64,000 nucleotides of DNA from Synergistaceae bacterium (GCA_012728235.1 JAAYFL010000028.1:51924-115923), one strand, 5' to 3'; shown: positions 38,402 through 49,285, counted from the stretch's first letter. Numbers and translations are program-made. The notes: a model not told the origin generated them from the sequence alone.

Positions 38402-39343
38402 TCATTGACCTATATGTTCTTTCGTTTTATTTAAAATATCATCAAGCGTTTTAGTAGTTGTGCTAGTATCTAAATCGAACCAATGTATGGGTTCAAAATG
38501 TTTAAACCATGTCATTTGCTTGCGGGAGAAAGTTTTTGTATGTTTTATATCGTCATAAATTGCTTCTGAAAAAGAACAATGACTATTAAAAAAATTTATT
38601 AACTCTCTATACCCAAAACCTTGTAATGCTGATAATTTAGGTGAATATCCATTATTTAATAACCATTTAACTTCTTCTGGATATCCGCTTGCAAACTGTA
38701 TTTTTACTCGCTGTTCAATATTTTTGTATAAAATTTTTCTAGAACGAATTAAACCTATATATAAAATATCATAAAGAGAATCTGTTTTTTTTTGATTTTT
38801 ATACCACCAAGAAGCACTTTTATTAGTTATTCTATAAATTTCGAGACCTCTCATTATTCTCGTCGTGTCGTTTGGATGAATCCTAGCCGCCAATGCAGTG
38901 TCAATTTTTTTTAATTCTGTATATAAAGAAAACAAACCCTTAGAGTCTATTTCCTCTTCAAGCTCTTTTCTTACTGTTAAATCCTTTGGCAAATCTTTTG
39001 ATAAGGCACCTGTGAGAGCTTTGTAGTAAAAGGGTGTTCCGCCTACAAGTAATGGAGTTTTTTTTCTTTTGCTTATTCTTTTTATTGCGTCAGTTGCATC
39101 TCTAGAAAAGTCTGCAGCTGAATATACTTGATCTGGATCAACTATATCTATCAGATGATGAGGTATTTCTCTTCTAATGCCTTGATCTACTTTATCTGTA
39201 CCAATGTTCAAATAGCGGTAAACTTGCCTTGAATCAACAGAAATAACTTCAGCATTTATTCGCTTGGCAAGCTCTAAGCTAATTTGTGTTTTACCAACAG
39301 CTGTAGGTCCTATAATCGCAATAAGTTTTTTCTTGTTTTTCAT
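38402..39343 (-). CDS. miaA: tRNA dimethylallyltransferase
   Basis: MiaA isopentenylates A37 of tRNAs that read UNN codons. The 313-residue product has the P-loop IGPTAVGKTQIS, VDSRQVYRYLNIGTDK, HHLIDIVDPDQVYSAADF and RKQMTWFKH near the C-terminus. It overlaps mutL by 4 bases; mutS-mutL-miaA is a classic order. Confidence 0.97.
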   Translation of the reverse strand: MKNKKKLIAIIGPTAVGKTQISLELAKRINAEVISVDSRQVYRYLNIGTDKVDQGIRREIPHHLIDIVDPDQVYSAADFSRDATDAIKRISKRKKTPLLVGGTPFYYKALTGALSKDLPKDLTVRKELEEEIDSKGLFSLYTELKKIDTALAARIHPNDTTRIMRGLEIYRITNKSASWWYKNQKKTDSLYDILYIGLIRSRKILYKNIEQRVKIQFASGYPEEVKWLLNNGYSPKLSALQGFGYRELINFFNSHCSFSEAIYDDIKHTKTFSRKQMTWFKHFEPIHWFDLDTSTTTKTLDDILNKTKEHIGQ

Positions 39344-41073
39344 CTATTAAACCAGCCTTCTATCTTTTTATTTTCAAAAATTATTATTGAAGGCCTTCCA
39401 TGAGGACAAGAAAAAGGATCTTTAATACTTCCAAGTTGTTCTAAAAGAGATAAGGCTTCTTCTCTAGTAAATACTTGTCCTAACTTGACCGCATCCCTAC
39501 ATGCTAAGCGTGCCATTCTCCACCAAACTTCCATGTCTCTTTTCTCCGGTGCACATTCAAGATCAATCCCCTTTAGCACAGAACGCAACATTTCAATAGG
39601 TGCGATATGTCCTTTGCCACGTATCAAAGGTACCCCTACTAATTTATTCTTACTTATTTCAAAACCATATAATAACAATTCGTTTGTTCTTGATGTAATT
39701 TCGGGCAGTAATGCTTCGGGAATATCTTGAGGTATAGTTAGTTTTTGTATCTCAATGGTCTCATTAAAATTACTTACAATTTCTTCGTACAATATTTTTT
39801 CATGAGCTGCATGTGGATCTATAATAGCGAGTGCTCCAGGAAAATCAAAAAGAAGAAAACCTCTTGCTGTCTGCCCTATATAGTTTTTGTCTGCTGTAAA
39901 AGACCAATAGGAAGAGGTGTCATTTGATTTGTTTAATTGTATCTGTGATGAATATGATTTTTGCGTGTATACGCTGCTTGGTTGAATTTCGCTGTTAATA
40001 TCAGATGTAAAAAAAGAGGTATTTGTGTTGAAGTTTGATGCAAATCTATCGTAATTAGTTGACAGCCCTTCAATGCTTATTGGTTTTATTAACTTAATGT
40101 CCTTATCCATAGAATATCGATCTAGAAATATATTTTTTGTACAAGAGTGAACAGCTTTAAAAATCTCCTGTGTATTGCGAAAGCGTACTTCTTCTTTTGT
40201 TGGATGCACATTAACATCTATCTCTGTAGGTGGGATATCAATTAAAACTAACCACTCTCCATAAGCCACTGAGTCTCCCGAACAAATAGCAGCTCTGACG
40301 GTCACATCTTGTACCTTGCGTTTATTTACAAAAAGAGAAATTATCACTCTTCTGCTATCAGGTATTGGATTCCACCAGGCTTTAACTTCTACCATATTAA
40401 GTTGGGCTTTAGAGCTATATATTTGAGTGTCATCCCCCCATCTTTTTCTTAAGGCAAGAAGAGTGTCTTTAACTGGTATGTGTTCTAATATAATTTTATT
40501 ATCTGAATATATTCTAAAAGTTTTTTCGGGATGTATTAGCGCATAGTCATTTACTGTTTGGATAACCCTACGTAATTCAGCTGATGCTGATTTTAAAAAT
40601 TTTCGTCGTACAGGAAGGTTAAAAAAAAGATCATCCACTTGTATTCGTGTGCCAGGCTTACAAGGAATTAAAGAGTGAAGTATAACTTTTCCAGCTTCAG
40701 TTCTTATTACTCCTCCCTCATCTATATTCGCCTTTCTAGATCTTATTTCCATGCGACTTACACTTGCAATGCTTGCTAAAGCTTCACCTCTGTAGCCCAA
40801 TGTCGATATGTTTTCTAGATCATCCAATTTCTCAATTTTGCTTGTTGCATAACGTTCCAATGCAAGCGGTAGCTCTTCAAAAAGTATTCCTACTCCGTCG
40901 TCCTCTATTACAAAAGAGTTTTTTCCACCTTGCTCAAGTCGTATTATAATTTCTGTTGCAGAAGCATCTATAGAATTTTCTATCAATTCCTTTGCTACTG
41001 AAGAAGGACGTTCTATAACTTCTCCAGCAGCAATTTTCGTTGAAATTTCTAAATCAAGTTTTTTAATTGTCAT
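39340..41073 (-). CDS. mutL: DNA mismatch repair protein MutL
   Basis: MutL couples MutS recognition to strand removal. The 577-residue product has the GHKL ATPase motifs ELIENSIDASATEI, DDGVGI and TLGYRGEALASIASV, and a C-terminal domain with the endonuclease motif DPHAAHEKILYEE. It ends CPHGRPSIIIF, with ACRDAVK further upstream. The endonuclease motif, together with the absence of mutH here, suggests that strand nicking is done by MutL itself. It overlaps mutS by 11 bases. Confidence 0.97.
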   Translation of the reverse strand: MTIKKLDLEISTKIAAGEVIERPSSVAKELIENSIDASATEIIIRLEQGGKNSFVIEDDGVGILFEELPLALERYATSKIEKLDDLENISTLGYRGEALASIASVSRMEIRSRKANIDEGGVIRTEAGKVILHSLIPCKPGTRIQVDDLFFNLPVRRKFLKSASAELRRVIQTVNDYALIHPEKTFRIYSDNKIILEHIPVKDTLLALRKRWGDDTQIYSSKAQLNMVEVKAWWNPIPDSRRVIISLFVNKRKVQDVTVRAAICSGDSVAYGEWLVLIDIPPTEIDVNVHPTKEEVRFRNTQEIFKAVHSCTKNIFLDRYSMDKDIKLIKPISIEGLSTNYDRFASNFNTNTSFFTSDINSEIQPSSVYTQKSYSSQIQLNKSNDTSSYWSFTADKNYIGQTARGFLLFDFPGALAIIDPHAAHEKILYEEIVSNFNETIEIQKLTIPQDIPEALLPEITSRTNELLLYGFEISKNKLVGVPLIRGKGHIAPIEMLRSVLKGIDLECAPEKRDMEVWWRMARLACRDAVKLGQVFTREEALSLLEQLGSIKDPFSCPHGRPSIIIFENKKIEGWFNR

Positions 41074-43642
41074 CAGTTAACGCATCCTTAGTTTTTTCTT
41101 TAAGTTTATACAAAAAATCAAGGGCTTCCAATGGAGTTATTGAATCCGGATTAATTGCACATATTTCTTCAAGAATTATGTCTTTTTTTATGTCAAAAAG
41201 TGTCATCTGATTTTTTTTGTTTGGGACATCATATTCCTTTTCTATTTTTTTTGTTTCAAACTGTTTTAATAACTCTTCTGAACGTCTTAAAACTGTTAAT
41301 GGTATTCCTGCTAGCTTCGCAACCTCAATGCCATAAGATTTATCTGATGGAGAAGAAATAACTTTATACAAAAAAGTAATGCCGCCACAAGTCTCCTCTA
41401 CTGCCATGCTAAGATTTACTGTTCCTGGCAAGATTTTTGGCAATTGGGTTAGCTCGTGATAGTGTGTGGCAAACAACACTCGTGCTTGACGACTTTCTTG
41501 GCTGTGTAAATACTCAATTATTGACCACGCTATACTTAATCCGTCATAAGTTGACGTTCCCCTACCAACTTCATCTAAAATAACTAAACTTCTTTCAGAC
41601 GCAAACCTTATAATATTAGCTGTTTCCACCATTTCGACCATAAACGTGCTCTGTCCTCTAGACAGCTCATCCTTGGCTCCTATGCGGGTAAATACGCGAT
41701 CTATTAAGCCTATTTTTGCGGATTCTGCAGGAATAAAAGATCCCATATGTGCCATTATAGCGATTAGGGCTGCTGTTCTCAAATACGTAGATTTACCAGC
41801 CATGTTAGGGCCAGTAATAATTGCGATTCTTTGATCTGAATCAGGACTAAAATTATAATCGTTTGGTGTAAAAGGCTCAGAACCGAGAGCAACTTCTATT
41901 ACAGGATGTCTCGCGTCTTTTATTAAAAAATCTCTACTTAAATCGATTACTGGGCAAGTATATCCTCTTTCAAAAGCTATATCTGCTAAAGAGATAAGCA
42001 CATCTATAGTCGCTATAAAATCTGAAATTTCTTGTATTGCTTTAGTATTTTCCATAACTTTATCTATTAAATCAATGTAGACTTTTTCTTCAATCAGAAT
42101 CATTTCTTCTTCTGCCATAAAAACTTCTTTTTCAAATATCTTAAGTTCTTCTGTAATGTAACGTTCAGCAGAGACAAGAGTCTGTTTTCTTATGTAACGC
42201 AAGGGTGCTTTCTCGACGCTGCCTTTAGGTATTTCTATAAAATAACCAAAAATTCTATTTACACCTGTTTTTAGTGTTTTAATACCAGTTTTTTCCCTTT
42301 CTTCTTCTTCAAATTTAGCAAGCCAAGAACTCGAGTCATTCATACGCTCTCTCCATTTATCAAGTTCTTTGTTATATCCAGTTCTTATTGTTCCGCCATC
42401 ACGGACAAAACGTGGGACACTATCAGATAATGCTTCATTTAATAATTGGGATATATTTGATAAATCCGAGAAGGGGCCCCACTTAGATAACACATCAGAT
42501 GAATTGATTAAATTTTTTATTATTGGAACAGCTTGAAGAGTTTGTTTAATAGCGAGTAAATCAGATGGAGAACCAAGGTTTAAGGTTAATCTACCTAGGG
42601 ATTTGGCCATATCCCTACATTTAGGAAGAATGTTTTTAATTTTTTCTCTTAAATCATGGTTATTTATTAAACTATCAATAGAATCTTGCCTAAATTTAAT
42701 TAGTTCTATATCTTGAAGTGGTGCTAAAATCCATTCTTTTAGTTTCCTATTACCCATAGGCGTTTTACACTTATTGAGTGTTGAATATAAAGATATATTA
42801 TTACTATCAATAAGCTCGAGATTGATTTGAGTTGCCCTGTCCAAAATTAAATTTTCATTTGGGTGGATAGGAATAATCGCAGAAATATGATTAGCTTGTG
42901 CAAATTGCGTTTCTTCAAGATAGCGAATAGCAGCATAAACTACACCAATAACAGGGTCAAAATCATCAAATCCCATTGAATTTACTGTTGTAATATTCAA
43001 TTTGCGACATAACCATGAGGCAGAATTTCTTTCTGTAAATTCCGATTTGTCACGTTCAACAACACTAATTTTTTCATAATCCTTTAAGAATATAGATGAG
43101 CGTTCTTTTTGGCTTTTAGATATAACAATTTCATTAGGAGCAAAGGAAGATAAAAGAGAGAAAGCTTGATCTTCTTGAAATGTTCCGGCTTTAAGCACAC
43201 CACTTCCTGATTCCAAAAATGCCATTAATATTTTACTTTCTAAAAAATAACATGCAATTATTCTTGCATCATTGTCTGCATTCTCAGGAATCCAAGTGCC
43301 AGGAGTCACAACTCTAGTAACACTTCTTTTAACAATCGTTTTTCCATCTGGCTCGGTCATTTGCTCGCAAATAGCTACTCTGTAACCAGCGGATACAAGC
43401 TTGCTTAAATAAGAATCTACAGCGTGATACGGAACGCCTGCCATTGGAATAGCATTTTTTTGGTCTTTTGATCGAGTAGTTAATACTATATCTAATTCAG
43501 CAGATGCAGTACGTGCGTCATCAAAAAATAGTTCATAAAAATCTCCTACGCGGAAAAAAAGAAGGCAATCAGGGTATTTTTTTTTCCAATATATATACTG
43601 CTTTAACATCGGAGTTATTTTTATGTCTTCAGATAAACTCAA
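41063..43642 (-). CDS. mutS: DNA mismatch repair protein MutS
   Basis: MutS finds mismatches. The 859-residue product has the N-terminal mismatch-binding motif CLLFFRVGDFYELFFDDA (the Phe-x-Glu is FYE), connector and lever domains, and the ATPase with Walker A TGPNMAGKSTYLR. Walker B follows as VILDEVGRGTSTYDG, then the FATHYHELTQL motif. The C-terminal part is complete. The ATG is followed closely by the family start MLKQYIYWKKKYPD. Confidence 0.97.
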   Translation of the reverse strand: MSLSEDIKITPMLKQYIYWKKKYPDCLLFFRVGDFYELFFDDARTASAELDIVLTTRSKDQKNAIPMAGVPYHAVDSYLSKLVSAGYRVAICEQMTEPDGKTIVKRSVTRVVTPGTWIPENADNDARIIACYFLESKILMAFLESGSGVLKAGTFQEDQAFSLLSSFAPNEIVISKSQKERSSIFLKDYEKISVVERDKSEFTERNSASWLCRKLNITTVNSMGFDDFDPVIGVVYAAIRYLEETQFAQANHISAIIPIHPNENLILDRATQINLELIDSNNISLYSTLNKCKTPMGNRKLKEWILAPLQDIELIKFRQDSIDSLINNHDLREKIKNILPKCRDMAKSLGRLTLNLGSPSDLLAIKQTLQAVPIIKNLINSSDVLSKWGPFSDLSNISQLLNEALSDSVPRFVRDGGTIRTGYNKELDKWRERMNDSSSWLAKFEEEEREKTGIKTLKTGVNRIFGYFIEIPKGSVEKAPLRYIRKQTLVSAERYITEELKIFEKEVFMAEEEMILIEEKVYIDLIDKVMENTKAIQEISDFIATIDVLISLADIAFERGYTCPVIDLSRDFLIKDARHPVIEVALGSEPFTPNDYNFSPDSDQRIAIITGPNMAGKSTYLRTAALIAIMAHMGSFIPAESAKIGLIDRVFTRIGAKDELSRGQSTFMVEMVETANIIRFASERSLVILDEVGRGTSTYDGLSIAWSIIEYLHSQESRQARVLFATHYHELTQLPKILPGTVNLSMAVEETCGGITFLYKVISSPSDKSYGIEVAKLAGIPLTVLRRSEELLKQFETKKIEKEYDVPNKKNQMTLFDIKKDIILEEICAINPDSITPLEALDFLYKLKEKTKDALTDDN

Positions 43643-43648
43643 TAAATA

Positions 43649-44059
43649 CTACCTCATTCTGTCTAAATAGCTTTGTAATATTAATGTTGCTGCGATTTTA
43701 TCTATTTTTTGTTTTCTAGAATATCTAGAAACATTTGCTTCTAAAAGCGTTCTCTGTGCAATGGATGTAGTGTAACGTTCATCAATAAATTCAATTTCAA
43801 TATCGGGAAATTCTTCTTTTATCTGACTGGCCCACTCTCTCATTTTTTTAGCTTCCGGTCCTTCTTTCCCATCCGTTCTTTTAGGCAAACCAATTACAAG
43901 CTTTGGGTTATTATATTTATCTATTATTTTTTTTAATTCACTTAACCAGTTTCCCTGGGCAGATAAGACGGCTATCCCTTGTGCAAAAATCCCCAAAGGG
44001 TCACTTACTGCAACGCCTATTCTTACGCTTCCAACATCAAGTGCAACAACCCGTTTCAA
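43649..44059 (-). CDS. ruvX: Holliday junction resolvase-like protein RuvX/YqgF
   Basis: This 136-residue RNase H-like protein has VALDVGSVRIGVAVSDPLG, LVIGLPKRTDGKEGP and FIDERYTTSIAQRTL, and a C-terminal DKIAATLILQSYLD. YqgF proteins process the 16S rRNA 5' end or cut junctions. It lies between alaS and mutS, with 3 and 6 bases between genes. Confidence 0.95.
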   Translation of the reverse strand: MKRVVALDVGSVRIGVAVSDPLGIFAQGIAVLSAQGNWLSELKKIIDKYNNPKLVIGLPKRTDGKEGPEAKKMREWASQIKEEFPDIEIEFIDERYTTSIAQRTLLEANVSRYSRKQKIDKIAATLILQSYLDRMR

Positions 44060-44062
44060 TAG

Positions 44063-46714
44063 CTATGCCTCACCTGTCATTTGATCTTTAAAAATAGAAG
44101 GAATTTCTGATAAAAATTTATCTAAGCTTTGAACATTCTTTGTTCCACCTTGTGCAAGTGCAGGGTTGCCTCCTCCTTTTCCTCCCATGTTCTGAGCTAT
44201 TTTTTTTAAGAAAGTTCCTGCGTGTGCACCCTTTTTTACGGCATTTTCTGTTGCCATTGATATCATAAAGACTTCTCCACCATCTCCTGTAGCAAAAAGG
44301 ACAATCATGGCTGTTTGAAATTTTCTCCTGATGGAATCTCCTATTTGACGGAGTAAATCTGGAGTTAGATTTGTATACCTTTCTATTATTAAATCAACTT
44401 CTTTTTCTGTTGTTATTGGTTTTACCTTATTTTCAATATCTATGGTAAGAATTTTAACCATCAAATCTTTATTTCTTTTTTCGAGCTCTTTTTTTTCATC
44501 AAGGATTATTTTTAACCTCTTAACTACCGTATCAGGCTCTTCGTTTAGAATACTTAGCATTGAAGTAAGAGTGTATTGACTTTTTTGTATATACTCTAAA
44601 GCAGATAGCCCTGTAACAGCTGTAATCCTTCTAATGCCAGAAGCAATACTTTCTTCTTTTATTATTTTAAAAAAGCCAATTTCACCAGTATTGCCTACAT
44701 GTGTTCCTCCACAAAATTCTAGAGAGAAACCCTCTATTTCAAGGACTCGCACCTCTTCTTCATATTTTTCATCGAATAGTGCCTTGGCTCCTGTTTTCTT
44801 TGCATCTTCAAAACTCATAAGAGAGGTTTTTACAGGTAAATTATTTAAAATCTGTTTATTTACAATTTTTTCTACTTCGTCTATTTCTTCTATTGACATG
44901 GGAGTAAAATGATTAAAATCAAATCGTAAAAATGTTGAAGTTACAAGTGAACCTGCTTGACGGACATGCTCTCCTAGTACTCTACAAAGAGCCTCGTTTA
45001 GAAGATGTGTTGTAGTGTGATGTCTCTTTATACTATTTCTTCTTTCTAGATCTACGGATGCCATAATCTTCATATTAGGCTTGATAAAACCCCTTTTTAC
45101 CGAGCCTTTGTGAACGATCATATCTTGTGCTGGATAGTATGTATCATACACTTCGAATGTAAAGGAAGCTGTTTCTATAAGGCCAGCATCACCAATTTGC
45201 CCCCCACCCTCTGCGTAAAATGGTGTTTTTGATAGTATAAGCTCGGCAGGTTCCCCAGTTGATATGGTTTCTCTTAGCTCCCCTTCGCTTATAATTGCAA
45301 GTACTGTGCTCTCTATGCTTGTTTCTGTATATCCAACAAAATCTGTACCACCTAGTTTGTTTTCTAACTCTGTATATATTGTTTTGTTGATTGTGTTAGT
45401 GCCTTGTTTGCTAGAAGCCCTCGCCCTATCGCGTTGTTTTTGCATTTCCCAATCAAACTCTTTTTTATCAACAATAATTAAGTGTTCATCACATATTTCT
45501 GCCGTTAATTCTATTGGGAAACCAAAAGTATCGTACAATGTAAATGCCACTTTTCCAGATAGTACTTTTCCGCCTTCATTCTCAATTTTTTTAATTTCGT
45601 CATAAAGATGTTCATTGCCTTGTATAAGTGTTTTTGAAAACCGTTCTTCTTCAACTGTTAATATCTGTTCTATGGCAGAAGATCTTTCATTGAGTTCATC
45701 GTATTCATTACCCACAGACTCCCTTACAGCGGGTAGTAACTTTGATAAAAAAGGACTTTGAATTCCAAGCAACTTTCCATATCTTGCACTTCTTCTTATC
45801 AATCTCCTTAGAACATATCCCGGACCATCATTAGTTGGCAGCACACCATCAGCTATCATAAAAGCTGATGCTCGTATATGATCCGATATTATTCTTACAG
45901 ATAAATCTTTTTTAGCATCTGTACCATATTTAACCTTAGCTAATTCGCATGTTTTATTAATAATATTTATAAACAAATCAGTTTCAAAGTCACTGCGTGT
46001 TTTTTGTACTATCGAGGCAAGTCTTTCAAGCCCCATTCCTGTATCTATGTTTTTCTTAGGTAATAAAGATAACTTACCATTTTCATCACGATTATATTGC
46101 ATAAAAACCAAATTCCAAACTTCAAGATACCTGTCACAGTCACAGCCTACGAAACAATTCGGTTTTCCACAAGAAAATTCAGGACCCTGGTCGTACATTA
46201 TTTCAGAGCATGGTCCACAGGGGCCTGTTGGGCCAGCAGCCCAAAAATTATCATCATCACCTAGACGTACGATTCGGTCATTCGCTATCCCTACATCTTT
46301 GCTCCAAATTTCATAAGCCTCATCATCATCTAAATAAATAGTTACATAAAGTTTATCCGGATCAAGACCTATTCTTTCAGTAAGAAATTCCCATGACCAC
46401 GGGATAATCTCTTTCTTGAAATAATCGCCAAAACTAAAATTTCCAAGCATTTCAAAAAAAGTATGATGTCGAGCAGTGCGTCCCACATTTTCTATATCAT
46501 TTGTTCTAATACATTTTTGAGATGTAGTAGCTCTTGTTACTTCCGGTGTTTTTATTCCTAAAAAATAAGGTTTAAAGGGAACCATACCAGCTATAGTAAA
46601 TAACAGAGTTGGATCCTCAGGTATTAACGAAAAACTTTTAAAACGAGTACATCCCTTTTCTTCAAAAAAACTAAGGAATAATTCTCTTAATTCCTTACCA
46701 CTTCTATATTGCAT
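44063..46714 (-). CDS. alaS: Alanyl-tRNA synthetase
   Basis: AlaS charges and proofreads tRNA-Ala. The product (883 residues from the ATG at 46714, 8 bases after GGGAGG) has the class II core with FTIAGMVPFKPYFLG, the GDYFKKE block and GLERLASI. The editing domain has HHTTTHLLNEALCRVLG and the CGGTHV zinc site. The C-Ala domain carries the glycine motif GGKGGGNPALAQGG. The longer frame from 46732 overlaps the ribosome-binding site. Confidence 0.97.
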   Translation of the reverse strand: MQYRSGKELRELFLSFFEEKGCTRFKSFSLIPEDPTLLFTIAGMVPFKPYFLGIKTPEVTRATTSQKCIRTNDIENVGRTARHHTFFEMLGNFSFGDYFKKEIIPWSWEFLTERIGLDPDKLYVTIYLDDDEAYEIWSKDVGIANDRIVRLGDDDNFWAAGPTGPCGPCSEIMYDQGPEFSCGKPNCFVGCDCDRYLEVWNLVFMQYNRDENGKLSLLPKKNIDTGMGLERLASIVQKTRSDFETDLFINIINKTCELAKVKYGTDAKKDLSVRIISDHIRASAFMIADGVLPTNDGPGYVLRRLIRRSARYGKLLGIQSPFLSKLLPAVRESVGNEYDELNERSSAIEQILTVEEERFSKTLIQGNEHLYDEIKKIENEGGKVLSGKVAFTLYDTFGFPIELTAEICDEHLIIVDKKEFDWEMQKQRDRARASSKQGTNTINKTIYTELENKLGGTDFVGYTETSIESTVLAIISEGELRETISTGEPAELILSKTPFYAEGGGQIGDAGLIETASFTFEVYDTYYPAQDMIVHKGSVKRGFIKPNMKIMASVDLERRNSIKRHHTTTHLLNEALCRVLGEHVRQAGSLVTSTFLRFDFNHFTPMSIEEIDEVEKIVNKQILNNLPVKTSLMSFEDAKKTGAKALFDEKYEEEVRVLEIEGFSLEFCGGTHVGNTGEIGFFKIIKEESIASGIRRITAVTGLSALEYIQKSQYTLTSMLSILNEEPDTVVKRLKIILDEKKELEKRNKDLMVKILTIDIENKVKPITTEKEVDLIIERYTNLTPDLLRQIGDSIRRKFQTAMIVLFATGDGGEVFMISMATENAVKKGAHAGTFLKKIAQNMGGKGGGNPALAQGGTKNVQSLDKFLSEIPSIFKDQMTGEA

Positions 46715-46737
46715 ATAATATGCCTCCCGCAATAAAA

Positions 46738-48018
46738 TTATTTATTTATTAAGCTTTCTCTTGCCTTTATCGCTCTTTTTAAAGTTTTATTCCTATCTAT
46801 TGTTTTAAAAACTCCCTTATCATAAAGTATATTGCCTGCAACTATTGTTTTCTTTATATCTTTTGAAGATCCTGCGTATACAATAAAGTTAGGCAAATTT
46901 ACCAAATCCCAGCCAACATAATGTGCTTGATCAAGATCAATAAGTATCATATCGGCATTGTATCCTTCTTTGATCAAACCAGTGTTTTTAAATCCCATAG
47001 CCTTAGCTCCATTAATTGTTGCCATCTTCAGAACCTCAGATGCAGTTACTGTTGTAGAATCTTGTTTATTGCCTTTGTGGATAAGAGCGGCAAACCTTAT
47101 TTCTTCCCATATATCTAATTTATTATTGCTTGCAGCACCGTCGGTGCCAAGCGCTACTGACACTTTATTTGCTAATAATTCTGTAAGAGGAGCAAAACCC
47201 GAACCAAGTTTCATGTTGCTCTTCGGGTTGTGTACAATAGTTATATTATCTTTATTGTAAAAAGAAGTTTCTGTATCTTTAATCCAAACTCCATGTGACA
47301 ATAGAAGAGACGGCACCTCTATCATTCCCGTTTCAATCAAATAATCTTCAGGTGTAGTTTTATTTCTCAGGCCAGATAAATCCCATTCTGTAGAAGTTTC
47401 TAACCAATGTAACTGCACACCTAAGTTTGTTTCTTTAGCAACACGAGCAATGTTCTTCATAGATTGAATAGAGACGGTATATGGTGCATGTGGCCCCAAA
47501 CATACTGTTAAAAGTTCATTTCTACCATGAAAATCGCTTGCCAGCTTAAGATTCTCTTTTAACTTACTGCCATCATTGTCATTTACAATCCCACGAGAAA
47601 GACAGCATCTTATTTGCGCGTCAAGAGCGGCTTCGGCAACTTGGTCCATAAAAAAATACATATCTGCGAAACTAGTTGTTCCTGTTGCCAACATCTCCAT
47701 TATTGCAAGGTCTGCTCCAGCTCTGACAAGTTCAGGGGTCAATTTGTTTTCAAGAGGCCATATTTTCTTTTCAAGCCATTCCATTAATGGCAGCTCTTCA
47801 GCGACGCCTCTCAAGAGTGTCATTGCAGCATGTCCATGAGCGTTAGAAAAGCCTGGAATAACTGCTGTTGTTCCCTTCCCGTTAAAGACTACATTCCTAT
47901 TTGCAGTATTAGGAGGAAGAATGTTTTTAATAACTTTCCCTTCAGTAACAATATCACAAGGCAAAGCTTTAGACATAGAGGAATCCCATGCAATAATATT
48001 TTTATAGGTTTTATACAT
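46738..48018 (-). CDS. mtaD: S-adenosylhomocysteine / 5'-methylthioadenosine deaminase
   Basis: This amidohydrolase (426 residues) has the metal motif GFSNAHGHAAMTLLRG, LGPHAPYTV, the later ligand region VHNPKSNMKLGSG and the Asp in LGTDGAASNN. Family members deaminate SAH and MTA to the inosyl forms; a few act on other adenosines. The ATG at 48018 follows GGAGAG by 7 bases, 2 bases past the ahcY stop. Its position directly behind ahcY and near mtnA supports the SAH/MTA role. Confidence 0.9.
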   Translation of the reverse strand: MYKTYKNIIAWDSSMSKALPCDIVTEGKVIKNILPPNTANRNVVFNGKGTTAVIPGFSNAHGHAAMTLLRGVAEELPLMEWLEKKIWPLENKLTPELVRAGADLAIMEMLATGTTSFADMYFFMDQVAEAALDAQIRCCLSRGIVNDNDGSKLKENLKLASDFHGRNELLTVCLGPHAPYTVSIQSMKNIARVAKETNLGVQLHWLETSTEWDLSGLRNKTTPEDYLIETGMIEVPSLLLSHGVWIKDTETSFYNKDNITIVHNPKSNMKLGSGFAPLTELLANKVSVALGTDGAASNNKLDIWEEIRFAALIHKGNKQDSTTVTASEVLKMATINGAKAMGFKNTGLIKEGYNADMILIDLDQAHYVGWDLVNLPNFIVYAGSSKDIKKTIVAGNILYDKGVFKTIDRNKTLKRAIKARESLINK

Positions 48019-48020
48019 AA

Positions 48021-49268
48021 TTACTCTCTCCAACTAGCTATATATTCTTCTTGTTCTGGTGTCATTCTTTCAATTTCCACTCCTAATGTTTCAAGTTTTA
48101 AAGAAGCTATTTCCTTGTCTAGTTCTTCAGGGACAGGGTGTAATCCTGGAGATAATCTATTTTGAGACATATAAAGAACAGACAAAAGTTGCATTGCAAA
48201 GCTAAGGTCCATAATTTCTACAGGATGACCGTCAGCTGCAGCTAAATTTACAAGACGCCCCTCTCCCAAGACATGTAAATTCTTCCCATCCGCAAGAATA
48301 TATGTTTCTATATTATCTCTTGTTTTTCTTACTTTTGCTGCTATTTTTTTTAGGTCTGGGATACATACTTCAACATCAAAATGTCCTGCATTTGTGAGCA
48401 AAGCACCATCCTTCATGTTTAAAAAATGTTCTTTTCTTATTACTTTAATATTACCGGTAACAGTAATAAATATATCTCCAAGTCGTGACGCGTCATTCAT
48501 GTTCATTGTCTCATATCCATCCATTAAAGCCTCTAAAGCTTTATGTGGATCAATTTCAACGACAACAACACGTGCCCCTAAACCTGATGCTCTACGTGAA
48601 ACACCCTTCCCGCACCAACCATAACCAACAACAACTACTATTTTACCTGCAACTATAAGATTTGTAGTTCGAAGTATAGCATCCCAAACAGATTGACCTG
48701 TGCCATAGCGATTATCAAATAAATGCTTACTTCGTGCGTCATTTACTGCCAACATAGGAAAGGGCAATACTCCTTCACTTGCCATTGCTTTAAGTCGCTT
48801 AATTCCTGTTGTAGTTTCTTCACACCCTCCTAATATTTCAGGAATAAGCTCTTTATGTTCTCTTATAATCATTGAAATGACATCTGCCCCATCATCAATA
48901 ATTATATTAGGATGCCAAAGCAACACATTTCGTAAATTTTCATTGTACTCATCTGTTGTCATGTTATGTTTACTAAAAACGTGAATGCCATATTCAACTA
49001 GAGCTGCACATACAGGGTCTTGTGTAGATAAAGGATTGCTACCAGCTGCCACAACAGTTGCACCTAATTCATTAAGCACTTTAAGTAAACAAGCCGTTTT
49101 GGCTTCAAGATGAAGACAAGCTCCAATTGTAATTCCTGCAAGAGGTTTTTCTTCCTGTTTTTTTTCAGCTAATAACTTGAGTACCGGCATATGCTCCCAA
49201 GCCCAATCTATCTTGATATGCCCTTCTTTTGCTAGTGTTATATCTGCTATATTAAATTCATTTTTCAT
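48021..49268 (-). CDS. ahcY: Adenosylhomocysteinase
   Basis: AhcY splits SAH (or S-inosylhomocysteine) to homocysteine. The 415-residue product has the NAD-binding VVVVGYGWCGKGVSRRASGLG, the catalytic lysine/aspartate block VNDARSKHLFDNRYGTGQS, and NAGHFDVEV. The C-terminus stops at EEYIASWRE, without the KPDHYRY tail of bacterial/eukaryotic type enzymes, so it is the shorter archaeal/Thermotoga-like form. That form in Methanocaldococcus prefers S-inosylhomocysteine. Confidence 0.95.
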   Translation of the reverse strand: MKNEFNIADITLAKEGHIKIDWAWEHMPVLKLLAEKKQEEKPLAGITIGACLHLEAKTACLLKVLNELGATVVAAGSNPLSTQDPVCAALVEYGIHVFSKHNMTTDEYNENLRNVLLWHPNIIIDDGADVISMIIREHKELIPEILGGCEETTTGIKRLKAMASEGVLPFPMLAVNDARSKHLFDNRYGTGQSVWDAILRTTNLIVAGKIVVVVGYGWCGKGVSRRASGLGARVVVVEIDPHKALEALMDGYETMNMNDASRLGDIFITVTGNIKVIRKEHFLNMKDGALLTNAGHFDVEVCIPDLKKIAAKVRKTRDNIETYILADGKNLHVLGEGRLVNLAAADGHPVEIMDLSFAMQLLSVLYMSQNRLSPGLHPVPEELDKEIASLKLETLGVEIERMTPEQEEYIASWRE

Positions 49269-49285
49269 TACAGTAACCTCCGTTT